64,000 nt of DNA from Neomegalonema perideroedes DSM 15528 (GTDB taxonomy: Bacteria > Pseudomonadota > Alphaproteobacteria > Rhodobacterales > Rhodobacteraceae): the NCBI RefSeq assembly GCF_000374145.1, contig NZ_KB893653.1, forward strand, positions 1,349,923 to 1,413,922, given 5' to 3'. Below, in pieces: positions 29,213 through 38,142 of the stretch. The notes under the pieces were generated by a model. The model was not told the DNA's origin. It was given only the letters and a program-made list of their open reading frames with translations, and ran no database searches. The translations under genes and the position numbers were made by a program. Every line of letters begins with the position of its first letter. The first letter of the stretch is position 1.

Positions 29213-30265
29213 TCAGGCGACGCGAGGAGTCTCCGCTTCGGGAAGCCAGCCCGCCATCTCGCGCTCGACGACGGCGAGCAGCGCCGCGATATGGGCGTCC
29301 TCGGCGTTGAGGCAGGGGATATAGTCGAAGCGCTGTCCGCCCGCATGGAGGAAGGCTTCGCGGATCTCCTCGTTGATCTCCTCCAGCGTCTCGACGCAAT
29401 CGGCGGAGAAGGCGGGGGCGAGAATCGCGATGTCCGTCGCGCCGGAGCGGGCCAGCTCCGCCACGCGCTCCACGGTGTAGGGCTTGACCCATTCCTCTTT
29501 GCCGAAGCGCGATTGAAAGGCGCTCTCCACCCAGCCCTCCGGCCCGCCGAGGGCTTCGGCCAGCAGACGGGTGGTTGCGCGGCATTGGTCGGCGTAGGGG
29601 TCGCCCGAGGCCACATAGCGCTCCGGCAGGCCGTGATAGGAGCAGAGGATGCGCTGAGGCGCCGGAGCGCCTTCCGCTGTGCGGGCCTCCAGATGGCGCC
29701 GCACGCTTCCGGCGAGGGCCTCCATATAGAGCGGGTGGTCGTAATAGGCCGGAACCGTGCGGATCGCCGGCTGACGCCGCAGCTTCATCAGGCCGCGAAA
29801 GGCTTGATCATTGGCGGTGGCGGTGGTGGCGGCGGCGTATTGCGGATAAAGCGGAAAGATTAGAATGCGCTCGCATCCGGCTTCGCTCATGCGGCGGATG
29901 GCGTCGGGGGTGTTGGGCTCGCCGTAGCGCATGGCGAAGTCGAAGACCACGTCGGCGCTATGCTTCGCCGAAAAGGCCTCGAAGAGCTTGCGCGTCTGCT
30001 CGCGGGTGACGGTGAGCAGAGGCGATTCGTTCAACTCGTTGTTCCAAATGCCCTTATAGGCTTTGCCGGAGGAGAAAGGCCGCTTCGTCAGGATGATTCC
30101 ATTGAGGATCAGCCACCAGAGCGCCCGCGAAGGCGGCGGCTCGATCACGCGAGCGTCCCAGAGGAACTCCTTGAGATAGCGCCGGACGGACCAAAAATCC
30201 GTCCCGGAGGGCGTGCCGAGGTTCAGCAGCAGAACCCCAAGGCGGGAGGCGTTGGGCGAAGTCAT
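29213..30265 (-). CDS. hemH: Ferrochelatase
   Basis: Inserts ferrous iron into protoporphyrin IX, the last step of haem synthesis. 350 residues. Features: GVLLLNLGTPSGTDFWSVRRYLKEF at the start (in part), YGEPNTPDAIRRM, FPLYPQYAAATTATAND, the iron-site histidine in CSYHGLPERY near 200 and the partner glutamate in FSADCVETLEEINEE near 285. ATG 30265 is taken because CTGGAG lies 7 bp upstream; ATG 30283 overlaps the previous stop and lacks a ribosome site. It follows a NDUFAF5-like methyltransferase gene. Confidence 0.97.
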   Translation of the reverse strand: MTSPNASRLGVLLLNLGTPSGTDFWSVRRYLKEFLWDARVIEPPPSRALWWLILNGIILTKRPFSSGKAYKGIWNNELNESPLLTVTREQTRKLFEAFSAKHSADVVFDFAMRYGEPNTPDAIRRMSEAGCERILIFPLYPQYAAATTATANDQAFRGLMKLRRQPAIRTVPAYYDHPLYMEALAGSVRRHLEARTAEGAPAPQRILCSYHGLPERYVASGDPYADQCRATTRLLAEALGGPEGWVESAFQSRFGKEEWVKPYTVERVAELARSGATDIAILAPAFSADCVETLEEINEEIREAFLHAGGQRFDYIPCLNAEDAHIAALLAVVEREMAGWLPEAETPRVA

Positions 30266-30282
30266 GGCGGCGCTCCAGATCA

Positions 30283-31182
30283 TCAGAGGGGTTCGGGTTC
30301 GTCGTTCAGAGGAAGCTCGGGGGTCTTCAACGCCTCCGCGAGGCGAAATTGCGCCGAGCCGGGCTTGAGCGGCTTTTGTTGGCTTTCATGGGGCGCCCAT
30401 CCGGTCAGAAAGGCGACGTCGAAGCGGATCTTCAGCGGCGGATCCAGAGCGAGGATCTCCAGCGCCCTGAGCAGAGTGTCGCGGCGCAGGAAAGCCTTTC
30501 GGCGCTCGCGTAGCGGATTGGATTCGCCCATGGCCTTCAGATCGCGCAGCAGCCGCAGAGGTTCGCGATAACTGGCTTCGATGCGGTCGAGATCGGCGGC
30601 GGGCAGAGCGAATCCCGCTCTTTGCAGCAGGCCCCCGAGGCTGCGCAGATCCGCGAAAGGCGCCACCCTCGGAGACAACCCCCCCGCGGTCTGAATCTCG
30701 GCTTCGGCGAAGGCGGAGCGCAGGTTGTGCAGGCTCTCGCCCGCCAGCATGGCCCCGAGGAAAAGCCCGTCCGGCTTGAGGGCGCGGCGGATCTGGGTCA
30801 GAGCGCCGGGCAGATCGTTCACGGCGTGCAGGGTCAAAGGCGCGAGGATCAGATCGAAGCTTCCTTCGGCCAGAGGAGGCGCCTCCTCGTCGGCGACGAC
30901 GACCGGGCCGAACTCCGCCGCGCGGGCCGCCATGAGGGGCGAGGACTCCACCTGAATCAGGCTCTCGATTCCGAAGCGTCCGGCGAGGATCCGGGCCGGA
31001 GTCCCGTCCCATGCCCCAAGGATCGCGACTCGCGGAAAGCCGCGCAAGACGTCCTCCAGCCGCTCGGCCAGTCGCTCCGAGACCTCCGCGAGCAGAAAAT
31101 CCGCTTCGCGTAAGCTTTGCGCGGCGCGGTCGCGCCTCAGGCGCCGGAGGGCGGGGTCGAACAGGGAGGGAGCTGGGGACAT
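30283..31182 (-). CDS. NDUFAF5-like class I methyltransferase-fold protein
   Basis: A 299-residue protein resembling the BioC-like family that includes human NDUFAF5, which modifies an arginine of respiratory complex I. Signs are LFDPALRRLRRDRAAQ at the N-terminus, VAILGAWDGTPARILAGRFG (modified motif I) near residue 52, FDLILAPLTLHAVNDLPGAL near 110, LKPDGLFLGAMLAGE and the subfamily mark LLRDLKAMGESNPL near 215. The N-terminus and that last block separate it from true BioC. Its end lies 17 bp before the hemH start. BioC activity remains a minor alternative. Confidence 0.8.
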   Translation of the reverse strand: MSPAPSLFDPALRRLRRDRAAQSLREADFLLAEVSERLAERLEDVLRGFPRVAILGAWDGTPARILAGRFGIESLIQVESSPLMAARAAEFGPVVVADEEAPPLAEGSFDLILAPLTLHAVNDLPGALTQIRRALKPDGLFLGAMLAGESLHNLRSAFAEAEIQTAGGLSPRVAPFADLRSLGGLLQRAGFALPAADLDRIEASYREPLRLLRDLKAMGESNPLRERRKAFLRRDTLLRALEILALDPPLKIRFDVAFLTGWAPHESQQKPLKPGSAQFRLAEALKTPELPLNDEPEPL

Positions 31183-31255
31183 GAAGGCTGGGGGCTTCTC
31201 TTGGCTGAAGACGGCGGCTTAGAATGGTTCTCAGGTTTATTCTTCGGAGGCCGCC

Positions 31256-32011
31256 TTGACCAGAGCCGCCGTCTGGCGCCTTTTGACGCCCCTGTCCGAT
31301 TTGCTCTTTCCGCATCTCTGCCCGATCTGCGAGGCGGAGACGGAGAGCGAAGGGCTCTGCGGCGCCTGCTGGCGCGAGGCGCGGTTTTTCGAGGGGCCGG
31401 AGCTTTGCGATTCCTGCGGCGTTCCCGCCGGAGATCCCGTCTGGCCCGAGACGCGGCGGCTCTGCCTCGACTGTCTGAAGCTTCCGCCCCCTTGGGCGCG
31501 CGGCCGCGCCGCCATGGCCTATCGCGGAGCGGGGCGGTCTTTGGCTCTGGCGCTCAAGCGGGCGGATCGTCTGGAGGCGGCGCCGCTCATGGCCCGCTGG
31601 ATGGCGCGGGCGGCGGGGCCTCTGCTGGAGGATTGCGAGGCGGTGGTCCCGGCCTCGGCCCATTGGCGCCGGACCTTGCGGCGGCGCTTCGATCCGGCGG
31701 CGGAGCTGGCGCGGGCTCTGGCGCGGCTCGGAGGCAAGCCCTATCGTCCCGCATGGCTGAAGCGTCTGCGCGCGACGCCCTCGCAAGGCGGCTTGACCGC
31801 CAGAGAACGACGGGCGAACTTAGTCGACGCCTTCGCGGTCCCGGAGCGTTTCCGGGCGGAGATCGAAGGACGGCGCCTGCTGATCGTGGACGACGTGAGC
31901 ACCACCGGCGCCACTCTGGGCGCGGCGGCTCAGGCGATGATCGCGGCGGGGGCGAGGGTCGACGTCCTCGCCTTCGCGCGGGTCTGGGACGTTGAGGAAG
32001 ACGCGGAATGA
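31256..32011 (+). CDS. ComF-family phosphoribosyltransferase-like protein
   Basis: A 251-residue double zinc ribbon plus phosphoribosyltransferase protein. The N-terminal CPIC...CGAC and CDSCG...CLDC pairs (residues about 22-75) form the zinc ribbon, and the C-terminal LLIVDDVSTTGATLGAAAQ near 205-225 is the PRPP-binding loop. ComF proteins help DNA uptake in competent bacteria and are widespread elsewhere with unknown role. The start is TTG 31256 with GGAGG 5 bp upstream. It ends 11 bp before the glutaredoxin gene and forms a three-gene unit with it and the nitrilase gene. Confidence 0.88.
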   Translation: MTRAAVWRLLTPLSDLLFPHLCPICEAETESEGLCGACWREARFFEGPELCDSCGVPAGDPVWPETRRLCLDCLKLPPPWARGRAAMAYRGAGRSLALALKRADRLEAAPLMARWMARAAGPLLEDCEAVVPASAHWRRTLRRRFDPAAELARALARLGGKPYRPAWLKRLRATPSQGGLTARERRANLVDAFAVPERFRAEIEGRRLLIVDDVSTTGATLGAAAQAMIAAGARVDVLAFARVWDVEEDAE

Positions 32012-32022
32012 AGGAGGCGCCC

Positions 32023-32286
32023 ATGGCGCGAGTCGAGATCTACACCGGACCCGCCTGCATGTATTGCATGGCCGCCAAGGCGCTGCTCAAGCGCAAGGGC
32101 GTCGCCTTCGAGGAGAAGGAGGTCGGCGGCGATCCGGCCTTGCGCGAGGAGATGATCCGGCGCGCGGGCGGCCGCCGCACCGTGCCGCAGATCTTCATCG
32201 AGGGCGAGCATGTCGGGGGCTCCGACGATCTGCATGCGCTCGACCGGGCCGGGAGGCTCGACGCGAAACTGGGGATCGGCGCATGA
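32023..32286 (+). CDS. grxC: Glutaredoxin 3-like
   Basis: An 87-residue thiol-disulfide oxidoreductase. The active site is GPACMYC, a CMYC variant of the usual CPYC, followed by the family block TVPQIFIEGEHVGGSDDLHAL. ATG 32023 is chosen because AAGGAGG stands 5 bp upstream; the earlier ATG 32008 lacks a site and overlaps the comF-like stop. The stop overlaps the next gene (ATGA). Confidence 0.92.
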   Translation: MARVEIYTGPACMYCMAAKALLKRKGVAFEEKEVGGDPALREEMIRRAGGRRTVPQIFIEGEHVGGSDDLHALDRAGRLDAKLGIGA

Positions 32287-33131
32287 TGAGCGAGAGCAAG
32301 ATCCTGCGCGTCGGGCTGATCCAGATGCAGGGCGGCCCCGAGGAATCCGCCAATTTCAAACAGGCCGAGGCTCTGATCCGCGAAGCGGCGGGGAAGGGCG
32401 CGCGGCTCATTCTGACGCCGGAGGTGACCAACCGCATCGCCGCCGCCGGATCCGGCGTTTCGGCTCTGGCCAAGCCCGAGGTCGAGGACGGCTTCCTCAA
32501 GGCGACGCGGGCGCTGGCGGAGGAATTGGGCGTCTGGCTTCTGCTGGGTTCTCTGATGCTCAAAGCGGAGGACGACCCTTCGCGGGCGGCGAACCGCTCG
32601 ATCCTCATCGACGAATTCGGCGAGATCCGCGCCCGCTACGACAAGATCCATACTTTCCGCGCCGATCTGCCCGGCGGCGAGACCTATGACGAGGCCAAAA
32701 GGGTGCGTCCCGGCGCGAAGAGCGTCGTGGCCGAAACCCCTTGGGGCGGGCTCGGCATGACGGTGTGCTATGATCTGCGCTTTCCGCAGTTATATCGGAA
32801 GCTCGCGGCCAAGGGCGCGCGCATTCTGAGCATCCCCGCCGCCTTCACCGTGCCGACCGGAAAAGCCCATTGGCGCACGCTGATGCAGGCCCGCGCCATC
32901 GAGACCGGCGCCTTCGTGCTGGCGCCGGCGCAATGGGGCGAGCATGGCGGCGCGGATTCCGGCACCTTGCGCGCCAGCTACGGCCATTCTCTGGCGGTGG
33001 GGCCTTGGGGCGAAGTCCTCGCCGACGCGGGCGAGGGCGTTTCGGCGACGGTGGTCGATCTCGACCTCGCCGCGGTGGACGAAGCGCGGCGGCGGATTCC
33101 CGCCTGGGGCCATGAACAGCCCTTCGATTAG
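32283..33131 (+). CDS. Carbon-nitrogen hydrolase, Nit1/Nit2-like
   Basis: A 282-residue nitrilase-superfamily amidase. The catalytic triad is visible: Glu in LILTPEVTN near 45, Lys in RYDKIHTF near 119, Cys in GMTVCYDLRFPQLYR near 160. The layout and the FRADLPGGETYDEA segment fit the Nit branch that removes deaminated glutathione or omega-amides of keto acids. Position next to a glutaredoxin fits a glutathione-repair role, which is inferred. The start could be ATG 32283 or 32286. Confidence 0.9.
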   Translation: MMSESKILRVGLIQMQGGPEESANFKQAEALIREAAGKGARLILTPEVTNRIAAAGSGVSALAKPEVEDGFLKATRALAEELGVWLLLGSLMLKAEDDPSRAANRSILIDEFGEIRARYDKIHTFRADLPGGETYDEAKRVRPGAKSVVAETPWGGLGMTVCYDLRFPQLYRKLAAKGARILSIPAAFTVPTGKAHWRTLMQARAIETGAFVLAPAQWGEHGGADSGTLRASYGHSLAVGPWGEVLADAGEGVSATVVDLDLAAVDEARRRIPAWGHEQPFD

Positions 33132-33242
33132 GGCGTCGGGTCAGGCGCCGGGGCGCGGCGGAGCTTGTCAATCCGCGGGATCTCGGGCTAGTTGCCGCAT
33201 GACCGGCGGATGATCTGTCCGGCAGGTCGTCGGGAGAGCCGC

Positions 33243-33989
33243 ATGAAGGAACCAGCCAAGCCCGCCCGCCCGCGCGGAGAGGAGTCGCTCGTCTCGCAAT
33301 TGGCTCAGGCTCTGCGCAAGGAGCTGGAGGCGGGCGCCTTCCGTCCCGGCGAGAAGCTGCCGAGCGAACATGAGCTGACGCGGATCCATTCCGTCAGCCG
33401 GGCCGTGGTGCGCGAGGCCGTGGCGACTCTGCGCGCCGACGGGCTGGTCGAGGCGCGCAAAGGCGCGGGCGTCTTCGCGCTCGACCCCGCCGACCGCCCC
33501 GCGCGGCCTTTCGACGATCTGACCAGTTCGCGCATCTCCTCGGTGATCGAGCTTCTGGAGCTGCGCACCGCCTGCGAGATCGAAGCGGCGGCTGCGGCGG
33601 CGACGCGGCGCTCTCCGGCGCAACTGGAGGCGATCCTCGAAGCCCACGCCCGAATCGGCGCGCTTCTGCGCGCGGGCGAGCCCACCCGGGACGCCGATTT
33701 CGCCTTTCATCTCGCCATCGCCGAGGCGACTCAGAATCGCCGCTTTCCGGAGTTCCTGCATCTGATCCGGGCGGGAGTCATTCCCCGGGGCGAATTGCAG
33801 GGCGCGGAGCCGGGGGCGCGTCCCAAGGATTATAATCTGCATTTGCAAGAGGAGCATGGCCGGATCGTCGACGCCCTCATCGAAGGCGACGCCGATCAGG
33901 CCCGCGAGCGGATGCGCGCGCATCTGCGCGGCAGTCTGGAGCGCTATCAGGCGCTCTTGCGCAGCGGGCGCAGCCTGGCTGAGAGCTGA
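33243..33989 (+). CDS. FadR-subfamily GntR transcriptional regulator
   Basis: A 248-residue repressor. Residues about 20-90 are the winged helix-turn-helix (FRPGEKLPSEHELTRIHSVS, RAVVREAVATLRADGLVEAR, GAGVFAL). Residues about 105-235 are the all-helical FCD ligand domain, with the metal-binding positions suggested by the Asp in ADFAFHLAIAEATQN and the His of EEHGRIVDALIEGD. Start ATG 33243 has GGGAGA 5 bp upstream. Palindromes of TTGTC...GACA type lie downstream of it and before the cupin, transporter and enolase-family genes, so it probably controls that set. Confidence 0.9.
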   Translation: MKEPAKPARPRGEESLVSQLAQALRKELEAGAFRPGEKLPSEHELTRIHSVSRAVVREAVATLRADGLVEARKGAGVFALDPADRPARPFDDLTSSRISSVIELLELRTACEIEAAAAAATRRSPAQLEAILEAHARIGALLRAGEPTRDADFAFHLAIAEATQNRRFPEFLHLIRAGVIPRGELQGAEPGARPKDYNLHLQEEHGRIVDALIEGDADQARERMRAHLRGSLERYQALLRSGRSLAES

Positions 33990-33995
33990 TGCGGT

Positions 33996-34010
33996 CTTGT
34001 CAGACATGAT
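33996..34010. promoter_or_regulatory. Candidate regulator site A (before the cupin gene)
   Basis: CTTGTCAGACATGAT contains TGTCAGACA, the same half-site as the perfect palindrome at 41735-41751. Confidence 0.5.
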
Positions 34011-34053
34011 AGGCGGATATATAGGGCGATCTCCCCCATGATGGAGATTTCTC

Positions 34054-34380
34054 ATGACCAAAGCCGAATCTTCGCCTGAATTCCCCGTCCGTCGGCCCGA
34101 TTCCGGCGTCGAGCGTCAGGTCCTGTCTGAAAACCCGGATCTGATGGTGGTGTCCTTCCGGTTTGAAAAGGGCGCGGTGGGCGCTCTCCATAGTCATCCG
34201 CATGTGCAATCGACCTATGTGGCGCGTGGAATCTTTGAATTTCAGCGTGATGGCTTAACTTACCTGCTCAAAGCCGGGGACAGCCTCGTCATTCCTTCGG
34301 GCGTCGAGCATGGCTGCCGCTGCCTTGAGGCGGGCGAGCTGATCGATAATTTCACCCCTCGCCGCGAGGATTTTCTCTGA
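34054..34380 (+). CDS. Small cupin protein (KdgF-like)
   Basis: A 108-residue single cupin. The metal site is ALHSHPHVQSTYVARGIFEF (motif 1; two His plus following residues) and SLVIPSGVEHGCRCLEAGE (motif 2, His). It resembles KdgF, which linearises 4,5-unsaturated uronates, but short cupins are hard to assign. The start ATG 34054 has GGAG upstream. It sits between the FadR-type regulator and an Opp-type transporter with candidate operators on both sides, so a part in sugar-acid use is likely. Confidence 0.75.
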   Translation: MTKAESSPEFPVRRPDSGVERQVLSENPDLMVVSFRFEKGAVGALHSHPHVQSTYVARGIFEFQRDGLTYLLKAGDSLVIPSGVEHGCRCLEAGELIDNFTPRREDFL

Positions 34381-34400
34381 GGATCCGCTTGACAGGCGGT

Positions 34401-34436
34401 TTGTCATGTGACAGTGCTTCTTTACTTGTCATACAA
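34401..34436. promoter_or_regulatory. Candidate regulator sites B and C before the transporter operon
   Basis: Site B TTGTCATGTGACA (34401-34413) and site C TTGTCATACAA (34426-34436; fits the FadR-family form TNGTNNNACNA). A TTGACA -35-like box lies at 34389-34394. Confidence 0.6.
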
Positions 34437-34498
34437 ATAGTCGCTTCTGTCAGCCTTGTCGCAAGGCAGGCGGGAAAAGAGCGCGTCAGGGAGGAAAT

Positions 34499-35521
34499 AT
34501 GTCCAAAGGTCGTCGGCGCTTCAGACGCGCCGCCGGGCAGGCCGTAAGCGTCGCGGTCACGCTGCTCGGACTTCTGATGCTTACGTTCTTCATTGGGCGC
34601 ATGATGCCCGCCGATCCGGTGCGGGCCATCGTCGGCGAAGACGCCACGCCCGAAACCTATGACATGGTTTATAGCCAGCTCGGCTTGGATCGCCCCCTCT
34701 GGGCGCAGTTCCTGCGCTATATGGGCGACGTGCTGACCGGGAATTTCGGCCAGTCCATCCGCACCGGCCAGCCGGTGATTCAAGACATCCTGCATGTGAT
34801 GCCCGCCACCATCGAGCTGGCCACCTTCGCCATCGTGATCGGCGCGGGCCTTGGGGTTCCGCTCGGAGTGCTGGCGGCGGTGAACAAGGATCGCTGGATC
34901 GACCACGCCGTGCGGGTCTTCAGCCTCTTCGGCCATTCCATGCCGATCTTCTGGACCGGCATGATCGCTCTGCTGATCTTCTACGCGGGATTAGGCTGGG
35001 TCGGCGGCTCGGGGCGGATGGATTATTTCTATATCGGCATGGTTCCGAGCCGCACGGGCTTTCTGCTGATCGACAGCCTTCTCGCGGGCGAATGGCGGGT
35101 CTTCTTTTCGGCGATCAACCATTTGATCCTCCCGGCGACGCTGCTTGGCTATTCCGCTTCGGCCTACATCACCCGCATGACCCGCAGCTTCATGCTGGAT
35201 CAGCTGAATCAGGAATATATGACCACCGCCCGCGTGAAGGGCCTCTCGCGCGGCCAGACGATCTGGCGGCACGCCTTCAGCAACATCCGGGTGCAGCTGG
35301 TGACCATCGTGGCGCTCTCCTACGGCGCCTTGCTGGAGGGCGCCGTGCTGATCGAGACCGTCTTCGCCTGGCCGGGTTTCGGGCAATATCTGACGAACAA
35401 CCTCGTCATCGGCGACATGAACGCGGTGATGACCTGCGTTTTGATCGTCGGCGTGATCTTCATCGCGCTCAATCTGCTCTCCGACATTCTGTATCGCCTC
35501 TTTGATCCGAGGACGAAATGA
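34499..35521 (+). CDS. Opp/Dpp-type ABC transporter permease 1
   Basis: A 340-residue inner-membrane permease of the DppB/OppB type. The N-terminal VSVAVTLLGLLMLTFFIGRM helix is followed by the DPVRAIVGEDATPE and DRPLWAQFLRYMGDVLTGNFG segments of the family. The EAA-type loop YMTTARVKGLSRGQTIWRHAF is near residue 240. GGAGGAAAT precedes the ATG. It starts a four-gene transporter operon; the next gene overlaps it by 4 bp. Confidence 0.93.
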   Translation: MSKGRRRFRRAAGQAVSVAVTLLGLLMLTFFIGRMMPADPVRAIVGEDATPETYDMVYSQLGLDRPLWAQFLRYMGDVLTGNFGQSIRTGQPVIQDILHVMPATIELATFAIVIGAGLGVPLGVLAAVNKDRWIDHAVRVFSLFGHSMPIFWTGMIALLIFYAGLGWVGGSGRMDYFYIGMVPSRTGFLLIDSLLAGEWRVFFSAINHLILPATLLGYSASAYITRMTRSFMLDQLNQEYMTTARVKGLSRGQTIWRHAFSNIRVQLVTIVALSYGALLEGAVLIETVFAWPGFGQYLTNNLVIGDMNAVMTCVLIVGVIFIALNLLSDILYRLFDPRTK

Positions 35522-36405
35522 CCGACGCCGCATATTCTCCTGCGCGCCTGCCGGGATGGCTGTCGGCGCTGCGCAACATCTTCGCTTATCTTCTGCGTTC
35601 TCCGACTTCGGCCTTCGGGCTGGCGGTGATCGCGATTCTGGTCCTGACGGCGATTCTGGCGCCTTGGATCGCCACCCATGATCCTTTCACGCAGAATCTG
35701 GACAACGTGCTTCAGCCGCCGGGGAACGGCCATCTCTTCGGCACCGACGAACTCGGCCGCGACATCTTCAGCCGCCTCGTCTACGGCGCGCGGATCACCT
35801 TGCGGATCATCTTTCTGGTGAGCGTGGTGGTGGGGCCCATCGGGCTGATCGTCGGGGCGACGGCGGGCTATGTCGGGGGCTGGATGGACGCCGTGCTCAT
35901 GCGCGTGACGGACATCTTCCTCGCCTTTCCCTCGCTGATCCTTTCGCTGGCCTTCGTGGCGGCTCTGGGGCCGAGCCTCAACAACGCGATCATCGCCATA
36001 GCCCTGACCTCATGGCCGCCCATCGCGCGTCTGGCGCGGGCCGAGACTATGACCTTCCGCAAGGCCGACTACATCGCCGCCGCGCGGCTTCAGGGCGCTT
36101 CGCCGATGCGGATCATCCTGAAATCCATCATTCCGATGTGTCTGCCTTCGGTGGCGATCCGGCTGACGCTGAACATGGCCACGGTGATTCTGACCGCGGC
36201 GGGCCTCGGCTTTCTGGGCCTCGGCGCTCAGCCGCCCGAACCCGAATGGGGCGCGATGATCGCCACGGGCCGCCGCTATATGATCGACAGCTGGTGGCTG
36301 GTGGCTTGTCCGGGCGTGGCGATCCTTTGCGTGAGCCTCGCCTTCAACCTCCTCGGGGACGGCCTGCGCGACGCGCTCGACCCCAAGCAGATGAACCGGA
36401 GGTGA
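35518..36405 (+). CDS. Opp/Dpp-type ABC transporter permease 2
   Basis: A 295-residue DppC/OppC-type permease. The family N-terminus (FGLAVIAILVLTAILAPWIA, then HLFGTDELGRDIFSRLVYG) is intact, as is the EAA loop DYIAAARLQGASPMRIILKSI near 180. It overlaps the first permease (ATGA) and lies 4 bp before the first ATPase gene. Confidence 0.93.
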   Translation: MTDAAYSPARLPGWLSALRNIFAYLLRSPTSAFGLAVIAILVLTAILAPWIATHDPFTQNLDNVLQPPGNGHLFGTDELGRDIFSRLVYGARITLRIIFLVSVVVGPIGLIVGATAGYVGGWMDAVLMRVTDIFLAFPSLILSLAFVAALGPSLNNAIIAIALTSWPPIARLARAETMTFRKADYIAAARLQGASPMRIILKSIIPMCLPSVAIRLTLNMATVILTAAGLGFLGLGAQPPEPEWGAMIATGRRYMIDSWWLVACPGVAILCVSLAFNLLGDGLRDALDPKQMNRR

Positions 36406-36409
36406 GGCC

Positions 36410-37249
36410 ATGCAAGATCCTATTCTGGAAGTCTCCAATCTCTCCATCCGTTATCCGGGCGCGCCTGCGGATTCGGTGCGGGGCGTCTCCTTCGTCTTGG
36501 GCCGCGAGAGGCTCGGGGTGGTGGGCGAGAGCGGTTCGGGCAAATCCACGGTGGGGCGGGCTTTGCTGAAGCTTCTGCCCGGCGCGCGGATCACGGCGGA
36601 TCAGCTCCGTTTCGAGGATCTGGACCTGCTCGCGCTCTCCGAAGCCGAGATGCTCAAGGTCCGGGGACGGCGCATGTCGATGATCCTTCAGGATCCGAAA
36701 TTCTCGCTGAATCCCATCCAGCGCGTCGGGCGCCAAGTGGCGGAGACCTATCTGCGCCATTTCCCCGTCAGCCGCGCCGAGGCCAAAGCCAAAACCCTCG
36801 AAATGCTGGCGGCGGTGAACATCCGCGATCCCGAGCGGGTGCATGAGCTTTATCCGCATGAGATCTCCGGCGGCATGGGCCAGCGCGTGATGATCGCCAT
36901 GATGCTGCTGGCGGATCCGGATCTCGTCATCGCCGACGAGCCGACTTCGGCGCTGGACGTCACGGTGCGGCTTCAGGTGCTGAACATCCTCGACGGGCTG
37001 GTGCGCGATCGCGGAATCGGGCTGATCATGATCAGCCACGACCTCAACCTCGTCCGCAATTTCTGCGACCGCGTGCTGATCATGTATGCGGGCCGGGTGG
37101 TCGAGACCCTGAAGGCGGGCGAATTCCATAAGGCTCAGCATCCCTATACGCGGGGACTTCTGGCCGCCCAGCCGCGCATCGGCGGGCCGCGCAAGCCGCT
37201 CGCCGTGCTGGACCGTCGCCCCGAATGGACAGAGGAGCAGCCCGCATGA
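36410..37249 (+). CDS. Opp/Dpp-type ABC transporter ATPase 1 (DppD-like)
   Basis: A 279-residue ATPase. Walker [16 protein letters not shown] near 43, Q-loop [11 protein letters not shown], Walker [17 protein letters not shown] near 180 and switch His [10 protein letters not shown]. The signature region reads [13 protein letters not shown], as usual for DppD-type proteins. The C-terminal [14 protein letters not shown] and following residues fit the oligopeptide family. Its stop overlaps the second ATPase start by 4 bp. Confidence 0.93.
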   Translation: MQDPILEVSNLSIRYPGAPADSVRGVSFVLGRERLGVVGESGSGKSTVGRALLKLLPGARITADQLRFEDLDLLALSEAEMLKVRGRRMSMILQDPKFSLNPIQRVGRQVAETYLRHFPVSRAEAKAKTLEMLAAVNIRDPERVHELYPHEISGGMGQRVMIAMMLLADPDLVIADEPTSALDVTVRLQVLNILDGLVRDRGIGLIMISHDLNLVRNFCDRVLIMYAGRVVETLKAGEFHKAQHPYTRGLLAAQPRIGGPRKPLAVLDRRPEWTEEQPA

Positions 37250-38007
37250 CCGCCTCCCTTGAGATCCGCGACCTCTCCATCACCTTCGGCGAAGGCCCGG
37301 ACGCGGTGAAGGTTCTGCCTTCGGTGAGCTTCTCCGTGGCGCCGGGCGAATGCTTCGGGCTGGTCGGCGAGAGCGGTTCCGGCAAATCCACCGTGCTGCG
37401 CTGCGTCTCGCTGCTGACGACCATCTGGAGCGGCGAGGTGAGGATCGACGGCCGGGATCTGCGCGGATTGCCGCTCAAACAGCGCTGCCGCCTGATCCAG
37501 ATGGTGTTTCAAGACCCCTATGGCAGCCTGCATCCGCGCCAATCGGTGCGGACGACCCTCGCCGAGCCTCTGCGCATCCATGGGCTGGACGATCATGAGG
37601 GCCGCATGAAGCGGGCCATGATCGACGTGGGCTTGCCGGTCGACTTCCTCGACCGCTTTCCGCATCAGCTTTCGGGCGGACAGCGTCAGCGCGTGGCCAT
37701 CGCGCGGGCGCTGATCCTCGAACCGGCCCTGCTGCTCCTCGACGAGCCGACTTCGGCGCTGGACGTCTCGGTGCAGGCGGAGATCCTCAATCTTCTGGCG
37801 CGTCTGCGCGAGGAGCGGGGGCTGACCTACGTCATGGTGACCCATGACCTCGCGGTGGTGGACCATATGTGCGACCGCTTCGCGGTGATGCTCCATGGCG
37901 AGATCACCGAGATCCTGCCCCGCGAGGCCATCCTTGGAAATCAGGCGACGCATCCTTACGCCCGCGAATTGATCGCCGCCTCGCTGGATTACGAGGGGCG
38001 GGCTTAA
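37246..38007 (+). CDS. Opp/Dpp-type ABC transporter ATPase 2 (DppF-like)
   Basis: A 253-residue ATPase. Walker [15 protein letters not shown] near 42, Q-loop VFQDPYGSLHPRQ, signature [15 protein letters not shown] near 145, Walker [16 protein letters not shown] near 165, switch His VTHDLAVVDH. ATG 37246 (ATGA overlap with ATPase 1) is chosen over an in-frame upstream start at 37225 that lies inside the previous gene. The protein is shorter than typical DppF because the C-terminal extension ends soon after THPYARELIAASL. Confidence 0.92.
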   Translation: MTASLEIRDLSITFGEGPDAVKVLPSVSFSVAPGECFGLVGESGSGKSTVLRCVSLLTTIWSGEVRIDGRDLRGLPLKQRCRLIQMVFQDPYGSLHPRQSVRTTLAEPLRIHGLDDHEGRMKRAMIDVGLPVDFLDRFPHQLSGGQRQRVAIARALILEPALLLLDEPTSALDVSVQAEILNLLARLREERGLTYVMVTHDLAVVDHMCDRFAVMLHGEITEILPREAILGNQATHPYARELIAASLDYEGRA

Positions 38008-38030
38008 GCCTCTCGTTCTCTCTTGATTTT

Positions 38031-38058
38031 AAGGCCGCGCTTCCCGCGCGGCCTTTTT
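38031..38058 (+). terminator. Terminator of the transporter operon
   Basis: AAGGCCGCGC pairs with GCGCGGCCTT around TTCCC, followed by TTT. Confidence 0.92.
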
Positions 38059-38089
38059 CATGAGATCTGCGCAGATAAAAAGCAGACAT

Positions 38090-38119
38090 AAAAAGGCGCG
38101 CTCCGCGAGGGAGCGCGCC
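38090..38119 (-). terminator. Terminator of the leftward binding-protein unit
   Basis: GGCGCGCTCC and GGAGCGCGCC pair perfectly; read leftwards they are followed by five T. Confidence 0.92.
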
Positions 38120-38142
38120 AGTTCGCCGCTGGGGAGGAAGCT